Numbered from the stretch's first letter, positions 1 through 6,984 are shown. The stretch: DNA of 15,860 nucleotides from Dehalococcoidia bacterium (GCA_030606165.1 JAUWGZ010000024.1:1-15860), one strand, 5' to 3'. A program made the numbers and translations. Notes: generated by a model from the letters alone, not told the origin.

Positions 1-857
1 GAGTAAAACGCCAGGAATAAGCTGATGCCACCAGCGACCCCGGGGAAAACCATCCCCGGGTTGGAAATCTCAGTAATTAACCCTATGGTAGCCAGAGTAA
101 ACAGGATGTAGGCAATGTTGGGGTCGCTGATGGTTTGCAGGAATTTTTCAATGTCATTCATTTCGTTTCTAGTCGGAACATAGTCCATAGTATCAATGGT
201 AACTTCCTCGCCATTGGCTAAAGTAACTTCCCAGCCATTGATTTGGGAAATAAGGCTTTCCAAATTGTCAGCTCGCAGGTTGATAAGGTTACATTCCAAT
301 GCATCAACATCGGTGAATGATTTGCTTTCCGTAACTGCCAGCTCGGCTTCTTCCATATTGCGGCCACGCTCCTCAGCTATAGTCTTCATCCACTTAGCCG
401 AGAACTCGACTATTTTTTTCATCTGGTCTTCTGGTATTTCCTCTCCGCCAGCAGCTACAGGGTGGGCAGCGCCGATAGTCGTGGCCGGTGCCATCGCCGC
501 TATGTGAGCAGATAGAGTAATGAAAGTTCCCGCTGAGGCAGCCCAGGCGCCTTGGGGTGAGACGTAAACCACGATGGGCACGTCGGCATTCATAATCCTT
601 TTGACTATCTTATCGGTTGAGCCAAGAAGCCCACCGGGGGTATCTAGCTCAATTATGCAGACGGTAGCGTCGTTCTCCTCCGCCTGGCTGATACCCCGAT
701 CAATATAGTCAGCTATCACGGGCACAATGGTGCCATCTACGGTAAGGACTTCCACATTAGTAGGGCTGGCGGCAGAGATGAAGCTGCCTCCTAAACACGC
801 AACTACGGGAATCACAAGCAAAGCAATGAAGAAAACCTTAAGCCCGGTTCTAAGCAT
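1..857 (-). CDS. NfeD-family membrane-bound serine protease (ClpP class), partial
   Basis: The reading frame starts at 857 and runs off the left edge, so about 285 residues are visible. An N-terminal hydrophobic signal (residues 6-22, with a possible lipobox ending VVAC at Cys21) leads into a ClpP-like fold. The fold includes ELDTPGG (70-76) and the nucleophile motif SAGTF, with Ser108 as probable catalytic serine. AKWMKTIAEERGRN follows, and Lys155 in it is the probable general base of the Ser-Lys dyad known for the archaeal 1510-N protease. From about residue 245 the sequence becomes membrane-embedded and contains the NPGMVFPG motif typical of the NfeD membrane domain. The family acts at the membrane in protein quality control, usually with a stomatin-like partner, but no stomatin gene is in view. 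The start is supported by GAGG 10 nt upstream and by a promoter about 55 nt upstream. The C-terminal OB-fold domain, if present, lies outside the window. Confidence 0.9.
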   Translation of the reverse strand, partial: MLRTGLKVFFIALLVIPVVACLGGSFISAASPTNVEVLTVDGTIVPVIADYIDRGISQAEENDATVCIIELDTPGGLLGSTDKIVKRIMNADVPIVVYVSPQGAWAASAGTFITLSAHIAAMAPATTIGAAHPVAAGGEEIPEDQMKKIVEFSAKWMKTIAEERGRNMEEAELAVTESKSFTDVDALECNLINLRADNLESLISQINGWEVTLANGEEVTIDTMDYVPTRNEMNDIEKFLQTISDPNIAYILFTLATIGLITEISNPGMVFPGVAGGISLFLAFY

Positions 858-1272
858 CGCGCATTATCCTCAAGTTTATGGGAATTTAGATTCCTCTGCC
901 TCCCCTTCAGACATTATAGCCTATTCTGCTGAAACCAAACAAATGTTCCTCATCTTAAACAGCAAGCTTGATTACATCATTCACCTGCTTACTGGAAACG
1001 GGCACAAGCCAGTTAGTGAACTAGCAAACACTGAAGAATTGGTCAGAGACGAGTTGCTGACAAGATTGGGAACGGGATGTGAGTCATAAAGAGGATAACA
1101 CCAAATTTGCCCCAAACTTTTTCTTCTTTCGTCCAAGCGGAAAGAATAACTATTATTAGGTATTAAAAAAGTAGGGAAAACTTCGGGTATTTCGGGTAAT
1201 TCAGGCCAATTGGCAAGGTTGGTGCCTTTCCACCACGCCACTATTTTTGGCTAACAAGCTGAGAGGCCGATC
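858..1272. other. Intergenic stretch without a convincing gene
   Basis: About 415 bases separate the small-membrane-protein operon from the protease gene. The stretch holds the protease promoter (913-942). Open frames exist on both strands (plus strand to 1089, minus strand 981-1241). Neither has a credible ribosome-binding site or recognisable protein character, and the plus-strand frame runs through the promoter. A weak hairpin (tctttc/gaaaga near 1130-1147) lacks a T tract, so no terminator is called. Confidence 0.5.
913..942 (-). promoter_or_regulatory. Sigma70-like promoter of the NfeD-type protease gene
   Basis: Read on the minus strand, the -35 is TTGTTT (942-937), the spacer is 18 nt and the -10 is a perfect TATAAT (918-913). 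The predicted transcript starts near 906, about 48 nt ahead of the protease start at 857. This gives the protease its own promoter, apart from the small-membrane-protein operon further upstream. Confidence 0.55.
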
Positions 1273-1431
1273 CTATGTTTTCAGGTACTTGACGATAGCT
1301 TTAACTATACGCCTCAGCTCAGGCAGCGCCTGACGGAAAATCCAGACGCCCCAAACAACCCCTATGACCAATAAAGCAATACCTATAGATAGCGCAATAA
1401 TCAGTCCCCAATCTAATTCAAAATTAATCAT
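1273..1431 (-). CDS. Small single-pass membrane protein, 52 aa
   Basis: This 52-residue frame begins MINFELDWG. It has one strong hydrophobic segment (about residues 9-31, rich in Ile, Leu, Val and Trp) followed by a basic amphipathic tail (FRQALPELRRIVKAIVKYLKT). Its ATG lies 4 nt after the stop of the 122-aa membrane protein gene, so translation is probably coupled to it and no separate strong ribosome-binding site is needed. I do not recognise the family. The hydrophobic helix plus cationic amphipathic helix resembles many small membrane-associated regulators, holin-like peptides or toxin-like peptides, but nothing in the sequence decides between these. Its reality rests on operon position, frame integrity and the membrane pattern. 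Confidence 0.55.
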   Translation of the reverse strand: MINFELDWGLIIALSIGIALLVIGVVWGVWIFRQALPELRRIVKAIVKYLKT

Positions 1432-1435
1432 TCAA

Positions 1436-1804
1436 CTACCATTTCAGTCCAGCCTTTTTCCTGACGCCAAAGAGCAATAGGCACACGAATAGCATTCCAA
1501 TTGGAACAAGGACAGCTTGGGTTACCTCTCCCGCCAGTATAAGTCGGATAAACACGGGCACACCGCCCACCAACATCAAGATCAGCAAATAGCGCACACG
1601 CTTGAGCATAAATTCCTTTCCGGTCCTCCTCCTCACCACGACTAAAACTGAAAACATAACCGCTGAGACTCCACCACTAGCAGCAAGCAAACTTGAGATA
1701 GAGGCAGCAAGCACGTCCTTGTTCCGAAGGTACACAAAGCCCGACATCAAAAGTGCGAAGACTACACCAGCTCTTATAAGCTCCTGCACAATTATCTTTC
1801 TCAT
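1436..1804 (-). CDS. Uncharacterised four-helix membrane protein, 122 aa
   Basis: The protein is almost entirely hydrophobic. Four membrane segments are visible at about residues 10-28, 33-57, 69-89 and 93-114, separated by positively charged turns (LRNKD; VRRRTGKEFMLKRVR) and ending in RKKAGLKW. No catalytic or ligand-binding motif is recognisable. Its start (ATG at 1804, protein beginning MRKIIVQ) has GGAG about 12 nt upstream, a slightly long spacing. It is the middle gene of a three-gene minus-strand operon: 24 nt after the 58-aa gene and 4 nt before the 52-aa gene. The charge distribution (cytoplasmic loops rich in Arg and Lys) fits an integral inner-membrane protein. Function unknown. 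Confidence 0.75.
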   Translation of the reverse strand: MRKIIVQELIRAGVVFALLMSGFVYLRNKDVLAASISSLLAASGGVSAVMFSVLVVVRRRTGKEFMLKRVRYLLILMLVGGVPVFIRLILAGEVTQAVLVPIGMLFVCLLLFGVRKKAGLKW

Positions 1805-1828
1805 TCTAATTATAGTCTCCTCGATTCC

Positions 1829-2005
1829 CTAAGTTGTGAATACTGCATATGTAATAAGTGCGCCAGCAATCATAACCGTCATAGCTATCCTTATAGCAGT
1901 GATGTGCCCCTTAGCAACACCGAGCCTGCTGTAGGGAATGAGAAGGGAAATTATCCATATGATTCCTGCTACAATGAGAATAATCCTGGCAGTGCTAAAA
2001 GACAT
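1829..2005 (-). CDS. Small two-helix membrane protein, 58 aa
   Basis: A 58-residue frame starts MSFSTARIIL. Its two hydrophobic segments (about residues 7-24 and 39-57) are separated by a short polar loop (YSRLGVAKGH). The ATG at 2005 is preceded by GAGG at 5 nt spacing, and a TTGTTG-17-TATAAT promoter lies immediately upstream. This makes it the first gene of the small-membrane-protein operon. I do not recognise a family. The clear translation signals, the clean promoter and the tight spacing to the next gene (24 nt) are the evidence that it is a real gene despite its size. Confidence 0.65.
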   Translation of the reverse strand: MSFSTARIILIVAGIIWIISLLIPYSRLGVAKGHITAIRIAMTVMIAGALITYAVFTT

Positions 2006-2020
2006 CCCACCCTCAAGTTA

Positions 2021-2049
2021 ATTATAAACTAAGCAATTAAAAGCAACAA
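2021..2049 (-). promoter_or_regulatory. Promoter of the small-membrane-protein operon
   Basis: On the minus strand there is a -35 TTGTTG (2049-2044), a 17-nt spacer and a perfect -10 TATAAT (2026-2021). The predicted start near 2014 leaves a 5' leader of only about 9 nt, which is essentially just the ribosome-binding site of the 58-aa gene. Confidence 0.6.
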
Positions 2050-2158
2050 ACTTAGGGATCATAGGGATATGCGAAACTCTTCCCAAAGCTGATTCTACAT
2101 AGCTCCGTTACTGTTCCCAGAATTCTGTATCCCAAGCTACACTAAAGGTTTCAATAAG

Positions 2159-2167
2159 TGCTATAAT
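2159..2167 (+). promoter_or_regulatory. Extended -10 promoter ahead of the decayed gene
   Basis: TGCTATAAT is a perfect TATAAT at 2162-2167 with the TG extension. No good -35 lies at 16-18 nt, which is consistent with an extended -10 promoter. It reads toward the frame starting at 2229, about 55 nt downstream of the predicted start, and is divergent from the small-membrane-protein operon. Confidence 0.45.
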
Positions 2168-2228
2168 GTTAGTTGGAAAGCAGAAATTTAGTGGCGGGAT
2201 TGATGAAAGGGCCTAGAGGGATTAGGTA

Positions 2229-2650
2229 ATGGATTCTATCTTTATGGGATACATCGCAATAGCTATTGGGATATTTCTTGGTTTCACAGGAATAGCTGTT
2301 GCCATATTCTTTGGTTTGCGAGCGTTCCGAACAGATATCAAGGGTGAATTATCCACTATCAAGGAGAAAAGCCATACAGGAAACAGTGGGAAATGTTTGG
2401 GATGTGGTTAAGAGGAGCCCCATTTTTGGAGCGACCGGCACAGTGGAAAGAAACCTAAAAAATCTGGGTAAAATCAAGATTACGGCGGAACCACACTTGG
2501 CCCACTACTAATTACTTCCTCGCGGCGGAGAAACCAGTCTTGGATGACGCATGCATCGGTGCATTATCTAAGCAGCCGGAACTAGAGCGAAAGGAAGTGG
2601 AGTTTCCGTTAGGAAACTGGTTGGGCTCTTACTCCTGGCAATTGCACTAG
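2229..2650 (+). pseudogene. Decayed gene: membrane anchor plus frameshifted cytoplasmic domain
   Basis: The frame opens at 2229 with GAGGG 9 nt upstream and encodes a membrane anchor (residues 7-31) followed by FRTDIKGELSTIKEK. It then leaves frame at an AAAA run near 2370. Removing one A continues it sensibly as AIQETVGNVWDVVKRSP and GTVERNLKNLGKIKITAEP in the next frame, until a stop at 2509-2511. A third frame then continues from about 2501 as TTNYFLAAEKPVLDDACIGA and LSKQPELERKEVEF, to a stop at 2648-2650. Joined across two shifts, the pieces read as one anchored protein of about 135 residues. I recall similar 'GTVERxLxNLGK' proteins from Dehalococcoidia, but no family name can be given. 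A single shift could be a sequencing error. Two shifts plus the short end favour true decay. Confidence 0.55.
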
Positions 2651-2702
2651 CATTTCAACCATGGGAGTATCAGCAAACCAAGATAGCGAGAAGGAGGCAC
2701 AC

Positions 2703-3743
2703 ATGGCACATGGGAACACATCACAGGCGCTAGAACTTTTTCCCCTGGATATGACTAGGGAGAAGTCCCTGCGGGCAGAGATAACCATTGATGTAGTCAT
2801 TCCTGCGTTCAATGAAGAAAGCTGTATTGAACGCTTGCTGCATGATGTGATGATGGCAATGCAGCATGACTGGTTTCAAATCCAGAATATCTACGTGATT
2901 TCGGATGCATCGACGGATCAAACAGATGACATCGTGCAACAAATAGCTGCCAGAGACCGAAGGGTAAAGCTAATCACTAAAGCGGAAAGAAAGGGCAAGA
3001 ACGACTCAATAAACTTGGCCTTCTCAATCACCAACGCCGAACTTATTGTTTTTATTGATGCCGATGTCCGGTTAGCGAATGAACATAGCATAGCCAAGCT
3101 AGTACAGCATCTTCGTGATGGTAAGGCTGCAATGGCTCAGGGTGGCCTTGTCCGCCCCTGCCCTGGCTTTATCCTCAATCCGGCGAAGCAGGCGGCATAT
3201 TTTGACTGGATTTTGGTAGACAAGATCAGAAGCAGAAAAGCTATCTCCTGGTGGAGCATAGATGGGCGGGTAATGGCCCTATCAAGAGACTTTTACCAAC
3301 AGCTTGTTTTGCCACTCTCTCTCGCCGATGACCAGTTTATCTTCTATTCCTGCATTCAACAGGGTCGCAAGTTTGTATGGGCTGACGACGCTATATTCTA
3401 CTATGGGCCGCCCGAGTCGATTGCAGACTTCAGTCACCAGTGGAGCAGGTACTTCTTCTACACCAATAAATCGCATCAATACTTCGGCAAAGAATTGATA
3501 GGCAGGGATATGAGTGTTCCCGGTCTGTGGCGAACGATCATGTCGAGCCTTCTTCGCCATCCTTTCTGCGGACTGATGTGGGTCTTATGCTACGCAATAA
3601 GTAAGATTGAATTTGTGTTCAGGCTTGATTTTGAGAGATACGAACGCGGTTTCTTCTGGACGAAATCCAGACCCCTGAAAATCCAGACCAAAGATGTTGT
3701 TGGCGCAAAAGTACCGGGAAATCCAAGGCAAAGCGGAAAGTAG
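2703..3743 (+). CDS. Family 2 glycosyltransferase (GT-A fold)
   Basis: The protein is a GT-A glycosyltransferase that probably moves a sugar from a nucleotide-sugar donor to a cell-surface or polysaccharide acceptor. The N-terminal nucleotide-binding motif is VVIPAFNEES (31-40). The metal-binding DxD-type motif is FIDADV (DAD at 119-121), and the acceptor-side acidic pair ADDQF (Asp209-Asp210) follows. A hydrophobic stretch at about 283-305 suggests membrane association. An in-frame ATG at 2661 would give 360 aa. The ATG at 2703 (346 aa) is preferred because AAGGAGG lies 5 nt ahead of it. The gene stands alone between a decayed gene and the his promoter region. Donor and acceptor cannot be told from the sequence. 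Confidence 0.88.
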   Translation: MAHGNTSQALELFPLDMTREKSLRAEITIDVVIPAFNEESCIERLLHDVMMAMQHDWFQIQNIYVISDASTDQTDDIVQQIAARDRRVKLITKAERKGKNDSINLAFSITNAELIVFIDADVRLANEHSIAKLVQHLRDGKAAMAQGGLVRPCPGFILNPAKQAAYFDWILVDKIRSRKAISWWSIDGRVMALSRDFYQQLVLPLSLADDQFIFYSCIQQGRKFVWADDAIFYYGPPESIADFSHQWSRYFFYTNKSHQYFGKELIGRDMSVPGLWRTIMSSLLRHPFCGLMWVLCYAISKIEFVFRLDFERYERGFFWTKSRPLKIQTKDVVGAKVPGNPRQSGK

Positions 3744-4106
3744 GCATAACTGGTCTTCAGATGGGTATCCTGAGTTGAGCGGGTTGAAATGGGAAATCCT
3801 GGACAATAGCATGCCATCTTTACCATCCATTCTTACCATCATCGGAGCTTTTTCTGTTGCGGTAGCCATTTTTACTTCCTCCTCCCAGCCCTTAATACGT
3901 TTTGAAAGATTCCTTTAACAGCACTTTTAAGAATGAACAACCCTTACACCAAGAATATCAGCTCATCTGTAGTGCTATTGAACAAATTTGTCCCCAACTG
4001 CAACCGAATTCGGGCTTACATGTATAACACTGGAGAGAAATCTGCCTATCTTTCTGTGTTCGCCCCTACATTCATATATAACATTACAATGGCATAAAAC
4101 TATGAA
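3744..4106. other. Intergenic region between the glycosyltransferase and the his promoter
   Basis: No gene is supported on the plus strand. On the minus strand an ATG at 3869 has a strong GGAGGAGG 8 nt upstream and opens a frame of 94 codons. That frame runs 159 nt into the glycosyltransferase gene and loses protein-like character after about 25 residues, so it may be the surviving 5' end of a lost gene. The AT-rich part from 3900 onward leads into the promoter module at 4107. Confidence 0.4.
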
Positions 4107-4174
4107 AGGCGGTGTAACACTAAGATATTGGACGAGTACACACCATTGAAGCTGGACACAGCTTAGTGTAGAAT
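4107..4174 (+). repeat. Promoter-bearing repeat module, copy 1
   Basis: This 68-nt segment aligns without any gap to 14009-14076 (44 of 68 identical by hand; 32 of 43 in the part ending at the -35). Both copies end with their -10 at the same offset. Shared islands are AGGCG, CACTAAG, ACGAG, TTGA and TAGT. An 8-nt inverted repeat, ACACTAAG (4117-4124) and CTTAGTGT (4162-4169), occurs in this copy only. Its right arm overlaps the promoter spacer and the first base of the -10. Confidence 0.6.
4146..4174 (+). promoter_or_regulatory. Promoter of the his operon, nearly leaderless
   Basis: The -35 is TTGAAG (4146-4151), the spacer is exactly 17 nt and the -10 is TAGAAT (4169-4174). The predicted start at about 4181 leaves only a few bases before the hisZ ATG at 4184, so the message would begin at or within the AAGG ahead of the start. 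This leaves no room for a T-box, riboswitch or leader-peptide attenuator downstream of this promoter. An additional promoter further upstream is not excluded. Confidence 0.55.
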
Positions 4175-4183
4175 AGGCTAAGG

Positions 4184-5428
4184 ATGAAAAACCAAAAATG
4201 TAAGGGAATGCAGGACTTGCTCCCCGAGGACATGTTACGCTTTCGCCGCATTGAAGATGTCTTCCGGACTTGTTGTCGTAGCTGGGGCTACCAGGAGGTG
4301 AGGACGCCAACCTTAGAATACCTCCACTTGTTTACCGCTACGGGAACACTGACTCCGAGCATGTTAAGCAAGGTATATTCCTTTCTCGATTGGGATGGCT
4401 GGAGTGGTGAGCGGGTCGTCTTGAGGCCAGATGGCACTATTCCTGTAGCCAGACTCTACATCGACAAGCTAAGTGGGCAAGAATTAGCCAGGCTTTTCTA
4501 TGTGACTAATATCTTCGCTTTCGAGGGAACAGGGAAAGAGAACAGGGAGCGATGGCAATGTGGTGCTGAGTTTTTCGGTGGTGCCAAATCTGCTCCGGAT
4601 GTGGAGATAATTCTGCTGGCTGAAGAGATTATCCGCAGACTTGGCATCAGCAATGTCGGGCTGCAACTGTCCCATGCTGGCTTGGTGAAGGCATTGCTCA
4701 AAGAGTTTAAGCTCAGCCCCGGTGAGGAAGCTAAGATGACAAACCGCATTTTAGAAGGCAATTGGCAGGCATTGACCAAGGCGAAATCTGCTACCCCCGA
4801 AATCGACAGGCTCATAGCTGCGCTGTTGGGCCTCAAGGGAAAATCGAGCAGCTTTCTACACAATTTAAAAGCTTCATTCCCCAAAGCTTCGCAGGACTTT
4901 AAGTCCAGCCTGGAGGACCTCATAAACGTTACCACATTACTGGATAACCTGGGTTGCAGCTATAAAATCGATATCGCAGCGATACATGGTTTTGAGTATT
5001 ATACTGGAGTCTGTTTTCAGTTCCTGGCTGCTGGTGAAAAGATAGGTGGCGGAGGAAGATATGACAACCTTGTGCCCCTTATGAATGGAGAGGACATCCC
5101 CGCCTGCGGATTTGCCCTATATGTGGACCCTATAATGGAATTACTTCCGCTGGAGAAAGAGAAAAAGGGCGAATCTGGAATCCTGGTTAAAGGTAAGGAA
5201 TTGACTCCGGAAATAGTAAAGACGTGCTTTGCTGTGGCGGAATCGCTTCGTGACGCCGGATACCCAGCAGAGCTTGACTTCACGGGTCGAGAAGAATCTA
5301 ATTACAGGTGGGTCGTCTTAGTTTCTGGAAAGGAGCCCTCTCCATTTATGCTCACGGATTGTGTACAAGGGCGACAGCGTGATGCCGCTTCTATGGCGGA
5401 GATTCTTAAAGTGGTAAGTGAGGGATGA
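4184..5428 (+). CDS. hisZ: ATP phosphoribosyltransferase regulatory subunit HisZ
   Basis: HisZ is a histidyl-tRNA synthetase paralogue that partners short-form HisG and gives it activity and histidine feedback control. The synthetase-like catalytic core is visible: KGMQDLLPEDM near the N-terminus, the degenerate motif 2 region (FAFEGTGKENRERWQCGAEF) and GGGRYDNLV with PACGFALYVDP (motif 3 region). The histidine-binding loop reads IHGFEYYTG (267-275), where true synthetases have RGLDYYTG. His268 replaces the catalytic arginine, so aminoacylation is not expected. At 414 aa it is long for a HisZ: about 95 residues after the core resemble a worn anticodon-binding-type domain. It is the first gene of the his operon and overlaps hisG by 4 nt (ATGA). 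A HisS function is unlikely given the altered loop and the operon context. Confidence 0.92.
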   Translation: MKNQKCKGMQDLLPEDMLRFRRIEDVFRTCCRSWGYQEVRTPTLEYLHLFTATGTLTPSMLSKVYSFLDWDGWSGERVVLRPDGTIPVARLYIDKLSGQELARLFYVTNIFAFEGTGKENRERWQCGAEFFGGAKSAPDVEIILLAEEIIRRLGISNVGLQLSHAGLVKALLKEFKLSPGEEAKMTNRILEGNWQALTKAKSATPEIDRLIAALLGLKGKSSSFLHNLKASFPKASQDFKSSLEDLINVTTLLDNLGCSYKIDIAAIHGFEYYTGVCFQFLAAGEKIGGGGRYDNLVPLMNGEDIPACGFALYVDPIMELLPLEKEKKGESGILVKGKELTPEIVKTCFAVAESLRDAGYPAELDFTGREESNYRWVVLVSGKEPSPFMLTDCVQGRQRDAASMAEILKVVSEG

Positions 5429-6909
5429 AGGACTACCAAGCCGGCTACATAAAACTCGCCCTCCCTAAAGGCAGGTTTCTATCGCCTACAGCTAGCGTGC
5501 TTGCCGAGATAGACCTGGGATTCCAGGATTATAGCGATAAAACAAAGCAATATCGCCTTCGCTCGGCAAAGTTTCCCGGTCTTTCCGCTAAAATACTCCA
5601 GGAGAAAGATATTTCCATACAGGTGGCTGTCGGGAATTACGACCTGGGTATTTGTGGTTCGGATTGGATTGAAGAATTCCTGGTGAAATATCCCGCAGGA
5701 GCTCTGGTAAAAATATCGAGTCTAAATTATGGTGAAGGCAGTATACACGTGGTTGCCAGTACTCAAGCGGGAATAGCCAATCTCGATGAGTTATCAGCCC
5801 GGGGAAATGATTATCGTATAGTAAGTGAGTATCCTAATCTGGCTGAGGCTTTTGCCTTAAATCTCAGAATGAGAAGGTTCAGGATTTTCCCGGTGTGGGG
5901 AGCTGCTGAAGCTTACCCCCCGGAAAATGCCGACCTGGCCGTGCTCTGGGGAAAGAGTGGAGCGGATATAGCGACTCAAGGCTTAATTCCCCTCAAAAGA
6001 TTACTCCCCGTTACTGCTTTTCTAATAGCCAATCGAGAAAGCCTGGAGAACAAGGATTTGAGCCGGATATTAACGTGTTTTAGCTCCAAGCTTACCGCTG
6101 ACCTGCCCGCCTGCTCGCCGTACGACTTCGGCAGGCGAGCCGAGGCTTGGCAGGCGGGGCCGCAGACATCAATAGAAAATGGGCTTGACATCTCCGAGGA
6201 ACTAAAGGGGACTCGTCCCTTGTGGCAGGCAAAGGAAATCAACCTGGCTTTGCCTGATGGACACCAGCAAGCACCTACTTCGCAGTTTTTGAAGCGAACC
6301 GGGCTGGCACTTCAAGGGTATTCTGAAGAGGTAGTAAGCCGCCGACCCTCCGCTGATTTAGACTGGCTTGGCATTAAAGTAATCAGGCCCCAGGATATGC
6401 CTCTGCAAGTGGCTAATAGCAATTTCGACTTAGCCATAACCGGTGAGGATTGGCTGCTGGAACACCTCTATCGCTTCCCCTCAAGCCCGGTGAAGAAATT
6501 GTTTGCTCTTGGCTTTGGCGCCGTCAAAATTGTTGCTGCCGTGAGCCAGGAAATGCCTGTGGCCGACGTTGATGAATTGAGATCAGTCGTCCAGAGCAGC
6601 AAGCTTGCTCCTCTAAAAGTAGCCTCGGAGTACATAGATATTGCCGACAGGTATCTTCGGGACAATCACATTAACCCATACAAGCTAATTCCAACCTGGG
6701 GGGCGAGCGAGGCTTTTTTACCCGAGGATGCCGATATGCTTATTGATAATGTCCAGACAGGGAAGACCCTCAAGCAGCACAAATTAAAGATTATTGATGT
6801 GCTCTTCCGGTCTTCGGCTTGTCTAATTGCGAACAAAGATAGTCTGGCATCTTCCGATAAAAAAGGGGAAATGGAGTTCCTTACGCAGAAATTGCGAGCG
6901 GGGCTATAG
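5425..6909 (+). CDS. hisG: ATP phosphoribosyltransferase, tandem fusion of two HisG domains
   Basis: HisG catalyses the first step of histidine synthesis, ATP + PRPP to phosphoribosyl-ATP. Short-form HisG is about 200-215 aa. This protein is 494 aa and contains two such domains. Domain 1 (about 8-222) has canonical LALPKGR (11-17), VAVGNYDLGICGSDW (67-81) and VWGAAEA (157-163). Its PRPP loop reads LWGKSGADIATQGL (174-187), without the usual Asp and Thr. Domain 2 (about 270-494) has LALPDGH (274-280, losing Lys and Arg), VANSNFDLAITGEDW (329-343), TWGASEA (424-430) and a well-kept PRPP loop IDNVQTGKTLKQHKL (440-454). The linker (about 223-269) contains a palindromic DNA repeat. No ACT-like regulatory domain is present, matching the HisZ upstream. 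The start overlaps the hisZ stop, with GAGGG directly ahead. HisG identity is certain; the division of labour between halves is inference. Confidence 0.93.
   Translation: MKDYQAGYIKLALPKGRFLSPTASVLAEIDLGFQDYSDKTKQYRLRSAKFPGLSAKILQEKDISIQVAVGNYDLGICGSDWIEEFLVKYPAGALVKISSLNYGEGSIHVVASTQAGIANLDELSARGNDYRIVSEYPNLAEAFALNLRMRRFRIFPVWGAAEAYPPENADLAVLWGKSGADIATQGLIPLKRLLPVTAFLIANRESLENKDLSRILTCFSSKLTADLPACSPYDFGRRAEAWQAGPQTSIENGLDISEELKGTRPLWQAKEINLALPDGHQQAPTSQFLKRTGLALQGYSEEVVSRRPSADLDWLGIKVIRPQDMPLQVANSNFDLAITGEDWLLEHLYRFPSSPVKKLFALGFGAVKIVAAVSQEMPVADVDELRSVVQSSKLAPLKVASEYIDIADRYLRDNHINPYKLIPTWGASEAFLPEDADMLIDNVQTGKTLKQHKLKIIDVLFRSSACLIANKDSLASSDKKGEMEFLTQKLRAGL
6106..6158. repeat. Palindromic repeat inserted in the HisG interdomain linker
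   Basis: Perfect 9-nt arms CCCGCCTGC (6106-6114) and GCAGGCGGG (6150-6158) enclose a second perfect stem, GCTCGCC (6113-6119) with GGCGAGC (6134-6140). GCAGGCG occurs twice. The element is far more GC-rich than its surroundings. It is translated in frame as part of the linker (about residues 227-245, LPACSPYDFGRRAEAWQAG), between the two HisG domains. Confidence 0.7.
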
Positions 6910-6926
6910 TGACAAGTCTTTCTTTT

Positions 6927-6984
6927 TGTCATTGCGAGCCTTTTCCCCTCGTCATTGCGAGGAGCAAAGTGACGAAGCAATCCC
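6927..6984. repeat. REP/MITE-like half-elements at the hisG-hisD junction
   Basis: Two direct partial copies of the same unit occur: TGTCATTGCGAGC at 6927-6939, and CGTCATTGCGAGG at 6950-6962 continuing to GACGAAGCAATCC (to 6983). The second copy is almost the reverse complement of the right arm of the element at 13918-14000. Together they fill the only non-overlapping gene junction in the his operon. Confidence 0.7.

Noticed and set aside
22..60. CCCCGGGG-type inverted repeat near the left edge as a terminator
   Set aside because: It lies inside the protease gene and follows from the codons of the conserved NPGMVFPG motif.
727..1089. Plus-strand 120-codon frame over the start of the protease gene
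   Set aside because: Its first half is antisense to the protease coding sequence and it runs through the protease promoter. No ribosome-binding site or family resemblance was found.
981..1241. Minus-strand 86-codon frame in the intergenic region
   Set aside because: Composition is not protein-like, there is no ribosome-binding site, and it overlaps a competing frame of equally poor quality.
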